Positions 1 through 6,595 of a stretch of 9,493 bases of DNA are shown in pieces. The stretch's first letter is position 1. Each line of letters opens with the position of its first letter. Source of the DNA: Planctomycetes bacterium RBG_16_43_13. Its GTDB lineage: Bacteria; Planctomycetota; MHYJ01. The position numbers and the translations under genes were made by a program. The notes below the pieces were generated by a model, which saw only the letters and a list, made by a program, of their open reading frames with translations, had not been told where the DNA came from and did no database searches. The stretch covers positions 25,809 through 35,301 of the forward strand of contig MHYJ01000069.1 of NCBI GenBank assembly GCA_001828445.1. Direction: 5' to 3'.

Positions 1-146
1 GCGTTTCTAATGGTAGATTCTCCATCTGCTAATGCTGCGGCGATAAGCATCCTGTTGGTTATACTTTTAGAGCCAGGGACTGTGATAGTTGCATCTATTG
101 CTTTTGAAGGTTTCCTTATTAAAACACTTGAATGACTATGAGTCAT
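1..146 (-). CDS. aroA: 3-phosphoshikimate 1-carboxyvinyltransferase (EPSP synthase), N-terminal part, cut by window edge
   Basis: Only the first 48 codons are in the window, reading leftward from an ATG at 146-144. The visible protein contains PGSKSITNRMLIAAALADG at about residues 28-46. This is the N-terminal substrate-binding signature of EPSP synthase (PGSKS-x-TNR, then a helix rich in Leu/Ala), including the Lys, Ser and Arg that contact shikimate-3-phosphate and PEP in the family. The enzyme makes 5-enolpyruvylshikimate-3-phosphate in the cytoplasmic shikimate pathway. The homologous MurA has a different signature, so AroA is preferred. No good Shine-Dalgarno site precedes the ATG, and an in-frame TTG lies three codons upstream as an alternative start. 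The gene is divergent from the DUF4416 gene at 193, with 46 bases between the starts. The ATG sits in a 15-base inverted repeat. Confidence 0.88.
   Translation of the reverse strand, partial: MTHSHSSVLIRKPSKAIDATITVPGSKSITNRMLIAAALADGESTIRN
132..146. repeat. Perfect inverted repeat over the aroA start codon
   Basis: The two arms ATGACT and AGTCAT flank a 3-base centre (ATG), giving a 15-base hairpin-capable dyad. The right arm contains the aroA start codon, read on the minus strand. In aroA mRNA the AUG would lie in the 5' arm of a 6-bp stem. It could be an operator half-site pair or an mRNA hairpin at the start, or simply chance in a His/Ser/Thr-coding N-terminus. The symmetry is seen directly; any function is inference. 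Confidence 0.4.
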
Positions 147-180
147 ACGGTTCAATGTATCATATTATCTTTGAATTTAC

Positions 181-187
181 AAAGGAG
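181..187 (+). promoter_or_regulatory. Ribosome binding site of the DUF4416 gene
   Basis: AAAGGAG lies five bases before the ATG at 193, at normal Shine-Dalgarno spacing. It fixes that start codon. Confidence 0.8.
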
Positions 188-192
188 TATAA

Positions 193-729
193 ATGGGCAC
201 GATTGCCTCCTCAAAGAACGTTAAACTAATAATTGGCGTAATAAGCGGTTTTAATAAACTCTTCGACAACGTTGAGGATGACCTCATAAGTAGGTTTGGT
301 AGTATAGATTATGAGAGTGGGTTAATACAATTTACCTTTACTGATTACTATAAATATGAGATGGGAAGTGGTTTACTTCGTAAGTTCTTTAGCTTTGAAC
401 GTTTGATACAACCTGACGATATCGCTGATATAAAGCGTACAACTAATGAGTTGGAAGGAGGATATTCAGCATCTAATAAGTTCTCAGTTAAGCGGCCCAT
501 AAATATTGACCCCGGCTACCTCGAATTAAGTAAACTGGTTCTTGCCAGCACGAAGGATTTCTCACACAGGATATACCTACGCAATGGTATCTATGCTGAA
601 GTAACCTTGCTCTACAAGAAAGGAGATTTTTGTTCACTTGAATGGACATATCCCGACTATAAGACAAAGGAATACATCTGCTTTTTCCAAAAGGTCAGGG
701 CTATCTATGAGCAGCAATTAAAGAAATAA
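193..729 (+). CDS. DUF4416 family protein
   Basis: This 178-residue protein has the conserved blocks I associate with DUF4416. These are FTDYYKYEMG at about 49-58, FSFERLI at 66-72, DIADIKRTTNELE at 78-90, NIDPGYL at 104-110, KDFSHRIYLRNGIYAEVTL at 121-139 and WTYPDY at 151-156. The length matches the family's usual 170-185 residues, so the gene looks intact. No molecular function is known to me for this family. The conserved His, Arg, Asp and Tyr residues hint at a folded, perhaps enzymatic or ligand-binding, cytoplasmic protein. There is no signal peptide or membrane segment. It stands alone, divergent from aroA and convergent with tdh (12 bases between the stops), so the neighbours give no functional clue. 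Confidence 0.88.
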   Translation: MGTIASSKNVKLIIGVISGFNKLFDNVEDDLISRFGSIDYESGLIQFTFTDYYKYEMGSGLLRKFFSFERLIQPDDIADIKRTTNELEGGYSASNKFSVKRPINIDPGYLELSKLVLASTKDFSHRIYLRNGIYAEVTLLYKKGDFCSLEWTYPDYKTKEYICFFQKVRAIYEQQLKK

Positions 730-741
730 CGCCAACTGCTC

Positions 742-1791
742 TTATGGTATCAGTACTACCTTCCCGCACTTTATATCCGTTGCTTTTATGGTCTTTATTG
801 CTTCATCGAATTGCGTCAGTGGGAAGTGATGAGTTATTGCAGGCGAGGGGTCCAGTCGCCCACTTTCGATTAGTTTATCCATATCTTCCCACGTCTTAAA
901 CATCAGCCGTCCGAATATTCCCTTTATCTTTATCTCTTTCATTATTACAAGGTTTGCTATGTCGATACGCGGTGGCTCTGATGGCAAACCAAATGCTATA
1001 AATGTTCCTCCCTTTTTGAGTCCTACAAGCCCGTTAGTGATAGCCATAGAACTGCCAGACATCTCAAGAACTACATCTACATTCCGTATCCTATCGAGAA
1101 GGTCGTAGTCCTTGCCGTTAATAATTTCATCTGCCTTCATATCTTGTGCTAACTCAAGTCGCAATTTATTTACGTCTATTGCTATGACCTTCCTTGCGCC
1201 CACTGCTTTAGCTACTCCTATTGCAAATAACCCCGTAGGCCCACAGCCGAAGATAGCGACACTCTTTCCCTCAACATTTGCAGCCATAACTACGTGAACG
1301 GAATTGCCCATCGGCTCGAATATGGAAGCAATCTCTGCTTTTATTGGCTTATTGTGTTTCCAGGCACATATAGCTGGTATAGCAACATACTCTGCATAGC
1401 CGCCGTTGACGTCTCCACCTATCATACGGATATTTTCGCAGATGTGCATATTGTCGGAGAGACATTGTGGGCATTTACCACAAGGGATATGACTTTCTGC
1501 AGATACAAAATCACCAGTGCGAATGGCTCGAACACGAGGGATATGGAAGTTTTTAACATCTTTGCCAACCTCTACGACCTCACCGCAGAATTCGTGTCCG
1601 AATATACGAGGTGGCTTTATATAGCTCTGCGCCCAGGAATCCCAATTATAAATATGCAGGTCAGTGCCGCATATTGAGGCGGCTTTCACTTTTATTAGCA
1701 CTTCATCAGAACGGATAGTAGGTATCTCGGCGTCAACGACAGTAGCACCAGGTGACGGCTCTTTCTTCATTATTGCCTTCATCTTCGGCAT
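742..1791 (-). CDS. tdh: L-threonine 3-dehydrogenase, zinc-dependent
   Basis: This 349-residue medium-chain dehydrogenase oxidises L-threonine with NAD+ to 2-amino-3-ketobutyrate, which Kbl normally cleaves to glycine and acetyl-CoA. The catalytic zinc ligands are visible as Cys41 (ICGTDLHIYNWD) and GHE at 65-67. Glu159 in EPMGN is the family's further acidic residue. Four structural-zinc cysteines stand at 104, 107, 110 and 118. The Rossmann motif GCGPTG is at 182-187. CGTD-HIYNWD-W and the C-terminal GR-MF-TW...ITH block point to Tdh rather than sorbitol or generic alcohol dehydrogenases. The reading frame is open to 1833, but AAAGGAGG five bases before the ATG at 1791 fixes this start. About eight extra residues (near 83-91, HIPRVRAIR) sit before the TGDFVSAESH strand compared with E. 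coli Tdh. No kbl is present in the window. Confidence 0.87.
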   Translation of the reverse strand: MPKMKAIMKKEPSPGATVVDAEIPTIRSDEVLIKVKAASICGTDLHIYNWDSWAQSYIKPPRIFGHEFCGEVVEVGKDVKNFHIPRVRAIRTGDFVSAESHIPCGKCPQCLSDNMHICENIRMIGGDVNGGYAEYVAIPAICAWKHNKPIKAEIASIFEPMGNSVHVVMAANVEGKSVAIFGCGPTGLFAIGVAKAVGARKVIAIDVNKLRLELAQDMKADEIINGKDYDLLDRIRNVDVVLEMSGSSMAITNGLVGLKKGGTFIAFGLPSEPPRIDIANLVIMKEIKIKGIFGRLMFKTWEDMDKLIESGRLDPSPAITHHFPLTQFDEAIKTIKATDIKCGKVVLIP

Positions 1792-1796
1792 AATGT

Positions 1797-1804
1797 CCTC
1801 CTTT
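1797..1804 (-). promoter_or_regulatory. Ribosome binding site that sets the tdh start
   Basis: On the minus strand this reads AAAGGAGG, five bases from the ATG at 1791-1789. It argues against the longer in-frame start at 1833, whose ATG overlaps the promoter -10 region. Confidence 0.85.
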
Positions 1805-1823
1805 AGATATTTAAGCAGAGCGT

Positions 1824-1853
1824 AGTATGCCAATTATAAGAGGAGGAAGTCAA
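1824..1853 (-). promoter_or_regulatory. Probable sigma70 promoter of tdh
   Basis: On the minus strand TTGACT (1853-1848) is followed after 18 bases by CATACT (1829-1824). A perfect TATAAT (1838-1833) lies between them but is only nine bases from that -35. Transcription would start near 1817, giving a leader of about 25 bases that contains the Shine-Dalgarno site. Which -10 is used cannot be decided from the sequence. AAGCAGAG at 1813-1820 and CTCTGCTT at 1883-1890 form an 8-base inverted repeat around this promoter. Confidence 0.55.
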
Positions 1854-1913
1854 ACAGAATAGTAATGGCGATAAAATATCTGCTCTGCTTGTTGAGTGTG
1901 ATGATACGATATG

Positions 1914-2786
1914 CTACTTTTTTCTAAACCGCCTGAGGAGACGGAGGTTAACAATATCCATATTGTCTTCTTTTGGTGTCTCGAGCACCATTGGGATTTT
2001 TGTGAAACGAACGTCGTTCATAATGAGGCGGAATGCTTCTAAACCAATAGCTCCCTTTCCTATATGCTCGTGCCTGTCCACACGGGAGTTAAGTTCTTTT
2101 TTTGAATCATTTAAGTGAAACGCCTTGAGTTTTTTAAGCCCGATTATGCGGTCAAATGCATCAAACGTCTTCTCGTATCCATGTTTGTTGGAGATGTCGT
2201 ATCCTGCAGCGAAGACGTGACAGGTATCTAAGCAGATACCAATTCGTTCTGAATTGTGTAGTAGCTCTATAATTCTACTTAGTTGTTCGAATCTGTAGCC
2301 GATTGTAGAACCTTGTCCTGCAGTGGTTTCGAGGAGTATCTGTAATTTAAAGTCCTTTGTCGCCTTATGTAGTTGGTTTATAGCTTTTGCCATATTTTTT
2401 ATTCCTACCTTTTCGCCTGCGGCTCTCGGTGAACCTGGGTGAGTAATAAGATAAGCAAGACCTAAATGCTCTGCAACCTTCATCTCGGATAAAAAAGCTG
2501 ATATTGATTTCTCCCAAAGAGGTTTCTCTGACGTAGCAAGGTTTATCAGATAAGAATCATGTGCAAAGACGGTAGAGATTTTGTTTTCTATACGAGAGAT
2601 CTTAAATAGTGCTATATCTTCTTCTGTAATTGGTGGTGACTTCCACTGCTGTTGGTTTTTAGTAAATATCTGGATAACGTTACAGGTTGCCTCCCGTCCA
2701 CGTATGCAGGATTTATATAAGCCGCCTGCTACTGACATATGTGCACCAAGGTTCATAAATCTTGCTATATGACCATTAATAACCAT
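1914..2786 (-). CDS. nfo: Deoxyribonuclease IV (endonuclease IV, AP endonuclease)
   Basis: This 290-residue protein is a zinc-dependent apurinic/apyrimidinic endonuclease that cuts 5' to abasic sites in base-excision repair. All nine metal ligands known from E. coli Nfo can be placed: His76, His116, Glu153, Asp187, His190, His224, Asp237, His239 and Glu269. The signatures LETTAGQGS (152-160), CLDTCHVFAAGYD (185-197), FHLNDSK (223-229) and VDRHEHIGKG (236-245) are intact. The start is uncertain. The ATG at 2786 is the longest option, but aligning MNLGAHMS with E. coli MKYIGAHVS favours the ATG at 2756 (280 residues, close to the usual 280-285). Neither has a good Shine-Dalgarno site, and GATAAT directly abuts the 2786 ATG. 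It is on the same strand as tdh, but tdh has its own promoter in the 122-base gap. Confidence 0.93.
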   Translation of the reverse strand: MVINGHIARFMNLGAHMSVAGGLYKSCIRGREATCNVIQIFTKNQQQWKSPPITEEDIALFKISRIENKISTVFAHDSYLINLATSEKPLWEKSISAFLSEMKVAEHLGLAYLITHPGSPRAAGEKVGIKNMAKAINQLHKATKDFKLQILLETTAGQGSTIGYRFEQLSRIIELLHNSERIGICLDTCHVFAAGYDISNKHGYEKTFDAFDRIIGLKKLKAFHLNDSKKELNSRVDRHEHIGKGAIGLEAFRLIMNDVRFTKIPMVLETPKEDNMDIVNLRLLRRFRKK

Positions 2787-2887
2787 ATTATCTTATGTGC
2801 TATTCCTTAAAACCTCCATATTTAAGTAGTTGACAATTTTACCATCTTATGTCATAGCTATTAGTTAGGATTATATATTACTATAAT

Positions 2888-2916
2888 TTGACTGAGGTTT
2901 TCTTTAGTGGTATAAT
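2888..2916 (+). promoter_or_regulatory. Strong sigma70-type promoter of the 2943-6560 gene group
   Basis: TTGACT (2888-2893) and a perfect TATAAT (2911-2916) are separated by exactly 17 bases. That leaves one mismatch to consensus over both hexamers. The expected transcript start is near 2923, giving a leader of about 20 bases with the Shine-Dalgarno AAGGAGGG at 2931-2938. This is the best promoter in the window and suggests high constitutive expression. No operator is evident. The rest of the 2787-2942 gap is AT-rich and contains the word ATCTTATGT twice. Confidence 0.8.
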
Positions 2917-2930
2917 GTTATTGGCTTAAT

Positions 2931-2938
2931 AAGGAGGG
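2931..2938 (+). promoter_or_regulatory. Ribosome binding site of the 98-residue protein gene
   Basis: AAGGAGGG is near-perfectly complementary to the 16S 3' end, with about five bases between its core and the ATG at 2943. With the near-consensus promoter, it predicts strong expression. Confidence 0.85.
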
Positions 2939-2942
2939 CTAA

Positions 2943-3239
2943 ATGGTTCAACCTGTTTCTGGTAGAAGGGAAGTATCTGTGCCATTCAATCAGGATGTTC
3001 GTAGGGTAGAGAACGAGCGAGAAGAAGAGAGGCGTCAACAAGAAAAGCCGATTGAGGCGGAGCGAAGGAAAACGACTGTTGAGACAAGGAGAACAGAGAT
3101 AGAACGGGAATTAAGACGTGCAGAAAATCCTAACCGAACTAACAATAATGCTGATGATCGCAGGGAGAGCGAAGAGCCGCCGCGCGCAAGGCAGGGGATA
3201 CCACAGGATAGAGGTAACTTTATAGACCTTTTTGCCTAA
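2943..3239 (+). CDS. Small, highly charged, probably coiled-coil protein of unknown function
   Basis: This 98-residue protein is not one I recognise. Residues 18-60 are almost entirely Arg, Glu, Lys and Gln (for example ENEREEERRQQEKP and ERRKTTVETRRTEIEREL), a pattern expected of a single alpha-helix or charged coiled coil. Residues 62-90 are Asn/Arg/Pro-rich and probably disordered, and the protein ends in a hydrophobic tail (GNFIDLFA). There is no Cys, signal peptide or membrane segment. The start is secure because of the excellent Shine-Dalgarno site and promoter. It is the first gene of a rightward group, 88 bases before the next. Small proteins with a charged middle and a hydrophobic -IDxxA-like end occur beside surface-structure genes in some bacteria. 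That link is only a guess, and an export chaperone, an adaptor or a nucleic-acid-binding protein is also possible. Confidence 0.75.
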   Translation: MVQPVSGRREVSVPFNQDVRRVENEREEERRQQEKPIEAERRKTTVETRRTEIERELRRAENPNRTNNNADDRRESEEPPRARQGIPQDRGNFIDLFA

Positions 3240-3327
3240 TCCAATTTTGCCTGACTGCCGATTATATATGATGGAATAAATGGCGCGTTTAGGCGTAGAT
3301 TTTTATCTAAAAGTGGGATAAAACGCT

Positions 3328-3933
3328 ATGTTGGATAAAGTTCAAGGCGTAGGCAACTCTGGCAATACAGATAAACCATCGAAAAGTGGGCTTGGTGGTA
3401 TTTTGGGCACACAATTTAGAGATGCAAAGTCCAGGGTAAGTATAAACTCCTCCACGAATCCTTCGGCTAACTACTCCATAGATATGAAAAGACGACTTAT
3501 TACTGTAGCAGGGGAATTAGAGGAACTCTTGAGTAATCTCTCTACTCTACAGTCACGCGCCAAGGTAGGAGATGAGATACTAACAAATATTACCAAAGTG
3601 ACGGAACTCCCTTCCGAAAGTAATATAGCTTATGATACTCTATCCCAGTTAAATGACGATATAAAGAAGAGTGGACTGCCGATATCTTATATAGATGGTT
3701 TAGATGTCCAGACGCTTGCGAATGTTGGTAAGGAAATTCAGAGTATATTGGATGAGACATCTGCCAGCATAAAGGATATAGAGAAAGCGATAGCGGGGTC
3801 GCAGGTGTCGTTCCAGAATATAATTACCGCAGGTGGAACTATAGATGAGGGAGTGGTAGATAATACTGTTACAGGTAATTTTATACATAATGGGCTAAAT
3901 GGAGAAAATGTTATACTATTGCTGGGAAAATAA
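3328..3933 (+). CDS. Helical protein of unknown function, coupled to the downstream exoprotein gene
   Basis: This 201-residue protein is not recognised. Residues 1-48 are rich in Gly, Ser, Asn, Thr and Lys and look disordered. Residues 50-92 (around RRLITVAGELEELLSNL and LQSRAKVGDEILTNI) and 127-157 (ANVGKEIQSILDETSAS) have hydrophobic spacing typical of amphipathic helices or coiled coils. Residues 165-201 look like short beta strands. There is no Cys, signal peptide or membrane segment. The weak Shine-Dalgarno-like GTGGGAT lies about nine bases before the ATG. The stop overlaps the next ATG as TAATG, so the pair is probably translationally coupled and functionally linked. The helical pattern loosely recalls flagellin-like or export-partner proteins, but no diagnostic motif supports naming it so. 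Confidence 0.75.
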   Translation: MLDKVQGVGNSGNTDKPSKSGLGGILGTQFRDAKSRVSINSSTNPSANYSIDMKRRLITVAGELEELLSNLSTLQSRAKVGDEILTNITKVTELPSESNIAYDTLSQLNDDIKKSGLPISYIDGLDVQTLANVGKEIQSILDETSASIKDIEKAIAGSQVSFQNIITAGGTIDEGVVDNTVTGNFIHNGLNGENVILLLGK

Positions 3934-6560
3934 TGAGGAAAACGGTTATTCTGTTTTTGGCGTGTCTAATTGTCCCTTCTGGGATCTATCTCACATCTCA
4001 TAGTTTCAGTTCACCAGCGTTTGCAGACAATGCTCCACAGCAAGAAACATACGACTATAGGCAGGATTTCGAGGCAAAAGGTATAAATAGGCCTATAGAC
4101 GGTTGGGATGAGTTCCACGGAGAGGGCTATCCTTACTATAACAAGTCCAAGCTTACCTTCGATAAAAACAGTGAGCAAAATGCCCACAGCGGTAAGGGAT
4201 ATTTATCCATGAATACTTTAGGTGGCAAAGCCGCCTTCGAGACGGATAGGGCACTGATAAAGATAGATCCTCAAAAATCATACCTCCTAAAAGGATGGGT
4301 TAAGTTGTTAGGTTGTAAGTCCAATAAGGCGTACATCTCTATAAGATGGTTAGATAAGCTTGGCATATTCGTATTTGAAGATAGAACTACCTATGTTACA
4401 CAGGCGACTACAACTGACTGGACAGAACTTCTACTAAACGTTCAGGAGATAGATAAGAATGCCCGATGGGCGCAGATATGTCTCTATTTCGATGGACCAG
4501 ATGTTTCAGGAACCTGCTTGTTTGATGATATTACTTTATACAGTCAGCCAATGATTAATGTTACAGCGGCAGTGCGAGGTAATATATTTCAGAAAGGTGA
4601 GAGTATAAAGTTTGGTATAAGTGCACCTTTTCTGCAAAGTGGTAATTTTACTATTAGCTATAGTGTCAAAAATTATAGAGGTGAGGATATAGCACCAGCC
4701 GTAACAACTTCCTATGATGTAACCAAAGGTGCAACACTCTCATTGGATATTAAAGAAACTGGTTACTATGAGGTTATACTTACTGTTAGCGACCAGAAGG
4801 GCGTAATCGGGAGCAAAATTATCCCAATATCCGTGATAGATAGTCATTATTTTAGTAAGGACTATGGCAGAGATATTGGCTTGGTAGTCAATCCTTATAC
4901 ATATAGTCATACAAGTGTCCCTTATCTTATACGGGTATTGGATGCCAGCAGGATAAAGCTTGTTCTTATGGATGCCCCATCTGCTACTAAGATTTCTCCA
5001 CCTACCTTGGCAGAACTGCAAAAATTGGTCGGAGAACTCTGGTCGCATTATGTTGAGACCACAGCTGTTCTCGCCAAACCACCGTCATCTTACTTCAAGA
5101 ATATAGATGTAGCGGCTTTAGAGGGTGGCTTTAGTAGTTTATTTGCTCTGCCAGAGGATAAGTGGAGCGAGCAGATGCATCAGCTTGTTATACCGTTCAG
5201 GGAATATATACAGAATTGGCAGATAGGACTTGAGGGCGATAACACCTCCAGAAGTGCCTCAATTACAGATGAGATTTTAGATAAAGTGTCAGTAGTAATA
5301 AGGAAAGAAAAGGAATTCTCATCTGTCGGAATACCAGTTGATTTCATACATCAAATGGAGGATATGAAATCCGCAAAGTTTTACGCAGTCGATACGAAGG
5401 ATATAACTATGCCTGAGGTGCTGGCATCACAGCCCGCAGGATTTACTTTAGAAGGTAGAGTTAATAAACCGAAATATTACACGCTCTATCTCAAGCCCCT
5501 TGGTTATGGTGAGCGATATACTGCCATACAACGTCAGCTCACGGACTTAGTAAAAAAATGTCTATATGCTAAAAAAGGAGGCATATCGGATTTATACGTT
5601 CACCTCGAGGCAGATAACATACAGGGATTACTTGACTCTGATGGTGTTCCGCTTGCACCGTTCCTCTGCCTCCGAACGCTAAACGACGTCCTGAGCGGCA
5701 CCAAGTATGAAGAGAAACATATATTTTCCGAGCCGATTAAGGATATGGTTTTCAAAAAGGGTAGTGAGACGGTGATAGCCGTCTGGTCGGAGGCGGGCGA
5801 TGTAACTAAAGAAATATATTTAGGTGAGAACGTTAAAGTTATAGATGCCGTAGGTAATGTGAAACATATAAATAAAGATAAACCTGCTATAAAGATAGGC
5901 GCCGTTCCTATATTCATTGTTGGAGTAAATAGCAATTTAGTCGATACGCAATTGAGCTTATCATTCGACGACGGAATTATACCATTGAGGGGTAAGCCGA
6001 CTACCAAGATGCTTACCTTCGCCAACAATTTCGAAGTGGATATAAAGGACATACACATCTCTATTGCGAAAGTTCCGAAGGGATGGCTCGTTAAACCCAC
6101 CGATATAAGCGAGAGGTCACTCCCAAAGGGCGGATCACTTACTAAAGAGCTTACGTTTGTCCTGCCTCCTACAGAATATGCCTCAACAGGCGAGGTAGTT
6201 GTGGACATATCCTTTGTAGCGGATAAGACATACAAACTAAAGGTGAGTAAATCGCTCAGGGTGGTGCCACAGCTCGACGTCTCTATCAGTTTGGAAGAGG
6301 GTGCGGTTACAGCATCTAAGAGGGGGACTCTAACTGTCAAGAACCTGTCTAATAGAATGCTTGACCTAAAGGCGTTTATACGGCTACCCGCCTTGCCACC
6401 GCTTGAGGTAAATATAGCCCATCTCGCCAGCGAGCAGTCGAAGCCCATAACCACATTCACGATTCCTGACACCCAACTTGCGACAGGATACAAGGTCGCC
6501 GTCCAAATCTTCGACCCCGCAGGCGACATTTTTCTTAACAAAGAGATGTTGATAAGATAG
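3933..6560 (+). CDS. Large secreted multidomain protein: CBM-like, Ig-like, GH-A-like barrel, NEW3-like domains
   Basis: The 875-residue product begins with a signal peptide (basic MRK, hydrophobic core, likely cleavage after PAFA at about 31), so it is exported. Residues 40-205 read as a jelly-roll carbohydrate-binding-like domain, with strand blocks GKGYLSM, YLLKGWVKLLG, WTELLLNV and CLFDDITLYS. Residues 207-302 look like an Ig-type sandwich. Residues 312-590 resemble a (beta/alpha)8 barrel of glycosidase clan GH-A, with IQNWQIGLEGD near 426-436 and GGISDLYVHLEADN...GLLDSDGVPLAPFLCLRTLNDVL at 549-587. Residues 611-665 match the usual small sandwich after such barrels (VIAVWSE, VKVIDAVGN, VPIFIVG). 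Residues about 670-775 (VPKGWLV then LPKGGSL) and 778-875 resemble NEW3-type domains. The canonical NEP motif is replaced by LEGD, so activity is uncertain. It overlaps the upstream stop codon by one base. The export call is firmer than the family call. Confidence 0.8.
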   Translation: MRKTVILFLACLIVPSGIYLTSHSFSSPAFADNAPQQETYDYRQDFEAKGINRPIDGWDEFHGEGYPYYNKSKLTFDKNSEQNAHSGKGYLSMNTLGGKAAFETDRALIKIDPQKSYLLKGWVKLLGCKSNKAYISIRWLDKLGIFVFEDRTTYVTQATTTDWTELLLNVQEIDKNARWAQICLYFDGPDVSGTCLFDDITLYSQPMINVTAAVRGNIFQKGESIKFGISAPFLQSGNFTISYSVKNYRGEDIAPAVTTSYDVTKGATLSLDIKETGYYEVILTVSDQKGVIGSKIIPISVIDSHYFSKDYGRDIGLVVNPYTYSHTSVPYLIRVLDASRIKLVLMDAPSATKISPPTLAELQKLVGELWSHYVETTAVLAKPPSSYFKNIDVAALEGGFSSLFALPEDKWSEQMHQLVIPFREYIQNWQIGLEGDNTSRSASITDEILDKVSVVIRKEKEFSSVGIPVDFIHQMEDMKSAKFYAVDTKDITMPEVLASQPAGFTLEGRVNKPKYYTLYLKPLGYGERYTAIQRQLTDLVKKCLYAKKGGISDLYVHLEADNIQGLLDSDGVPLAPFLCLRTLNDVLSGTKYEEKHIFSEPIKDMVFKKGSETVIAVWSEAGDVTKEIYLGENVKVIDAVGNVKHINKDKPAIKIGAVPIFIVGVNSNLVDTQLSLSFDDGIIPLRGKPTTKMLTFANNFEVDIKDIHISIAKVPKGWLVKPTDISERSLPKGGSLTKELTFVLPPTEYASTGEVVVDISFVADKTYKLKVSKSLRVVPQLDVSISLEEGAVTASKRGTLTVKNLSNRMLDLKAFIRLPALPPLEVNIAHLASEQSKPITTFTIPDTQLATGYKVAVQIFDPAGDIFLNKEMLIR

Positions 6561-6567
6561 ACGCACT

Positions 6568-6586
6568 CTGCTTTATTGAATAGCAG
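6568..6586 (+). terminator. Weak hairpin after the exoprotein gene, possible terminator
   Basis: CTGCT (6568-6572) and AGCAG (6582-6586) can pair around a 9-base loop, with two more T-A pairs possible if one base bulges. It starts seven bases after the TAG stop. What follows is only loosely T-rich (TCCTAATTCTTT), so it is a poor intrinsic terminator, but it is placed where one is expected, before the priA promoter. Confidence 0.25.
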
Positions 6587-6595
6587 TCCTAATTC

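Noticed and set aside
1294..1677. Plus-strand open frame of 127 codons inside tdh
   Set aside because: It is antisense to the zinc-binding region of tdh and has no Shine-Dalgarno site or recognisable motif.
1833..1838. ATG at 1833 as the tdh start (363 residues)
   Set aside because: The upstream 14 residues lack family similarity, the ATG lies in the promoter -10 area, and the AAAGGAGG site points to 1791.
2789..2850. Direct repeat of ATCTTATGT in the nfo upstream region
   Set aside because: Two copies of a 9-base AT-rich word, with no regular spacing to a promoter, are not enough to call an operator.
2829..2862. TTGACA on the plus strand upstream of the 2943 gene as an alternative promoter
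   Set aside because: No acceptable -10 hexamer stands 16-18 bases downstream (CATAGC at best), while the pair at 2888-2916 is near consensus.
3296..3309. TAGAT-TTTT-ATCTA hairpin between the 98- and 201-residue genes as a terminator
   Set aside because: It has only five AT-rich pairs and no T-run after it, so it would be far too weak to terminate.
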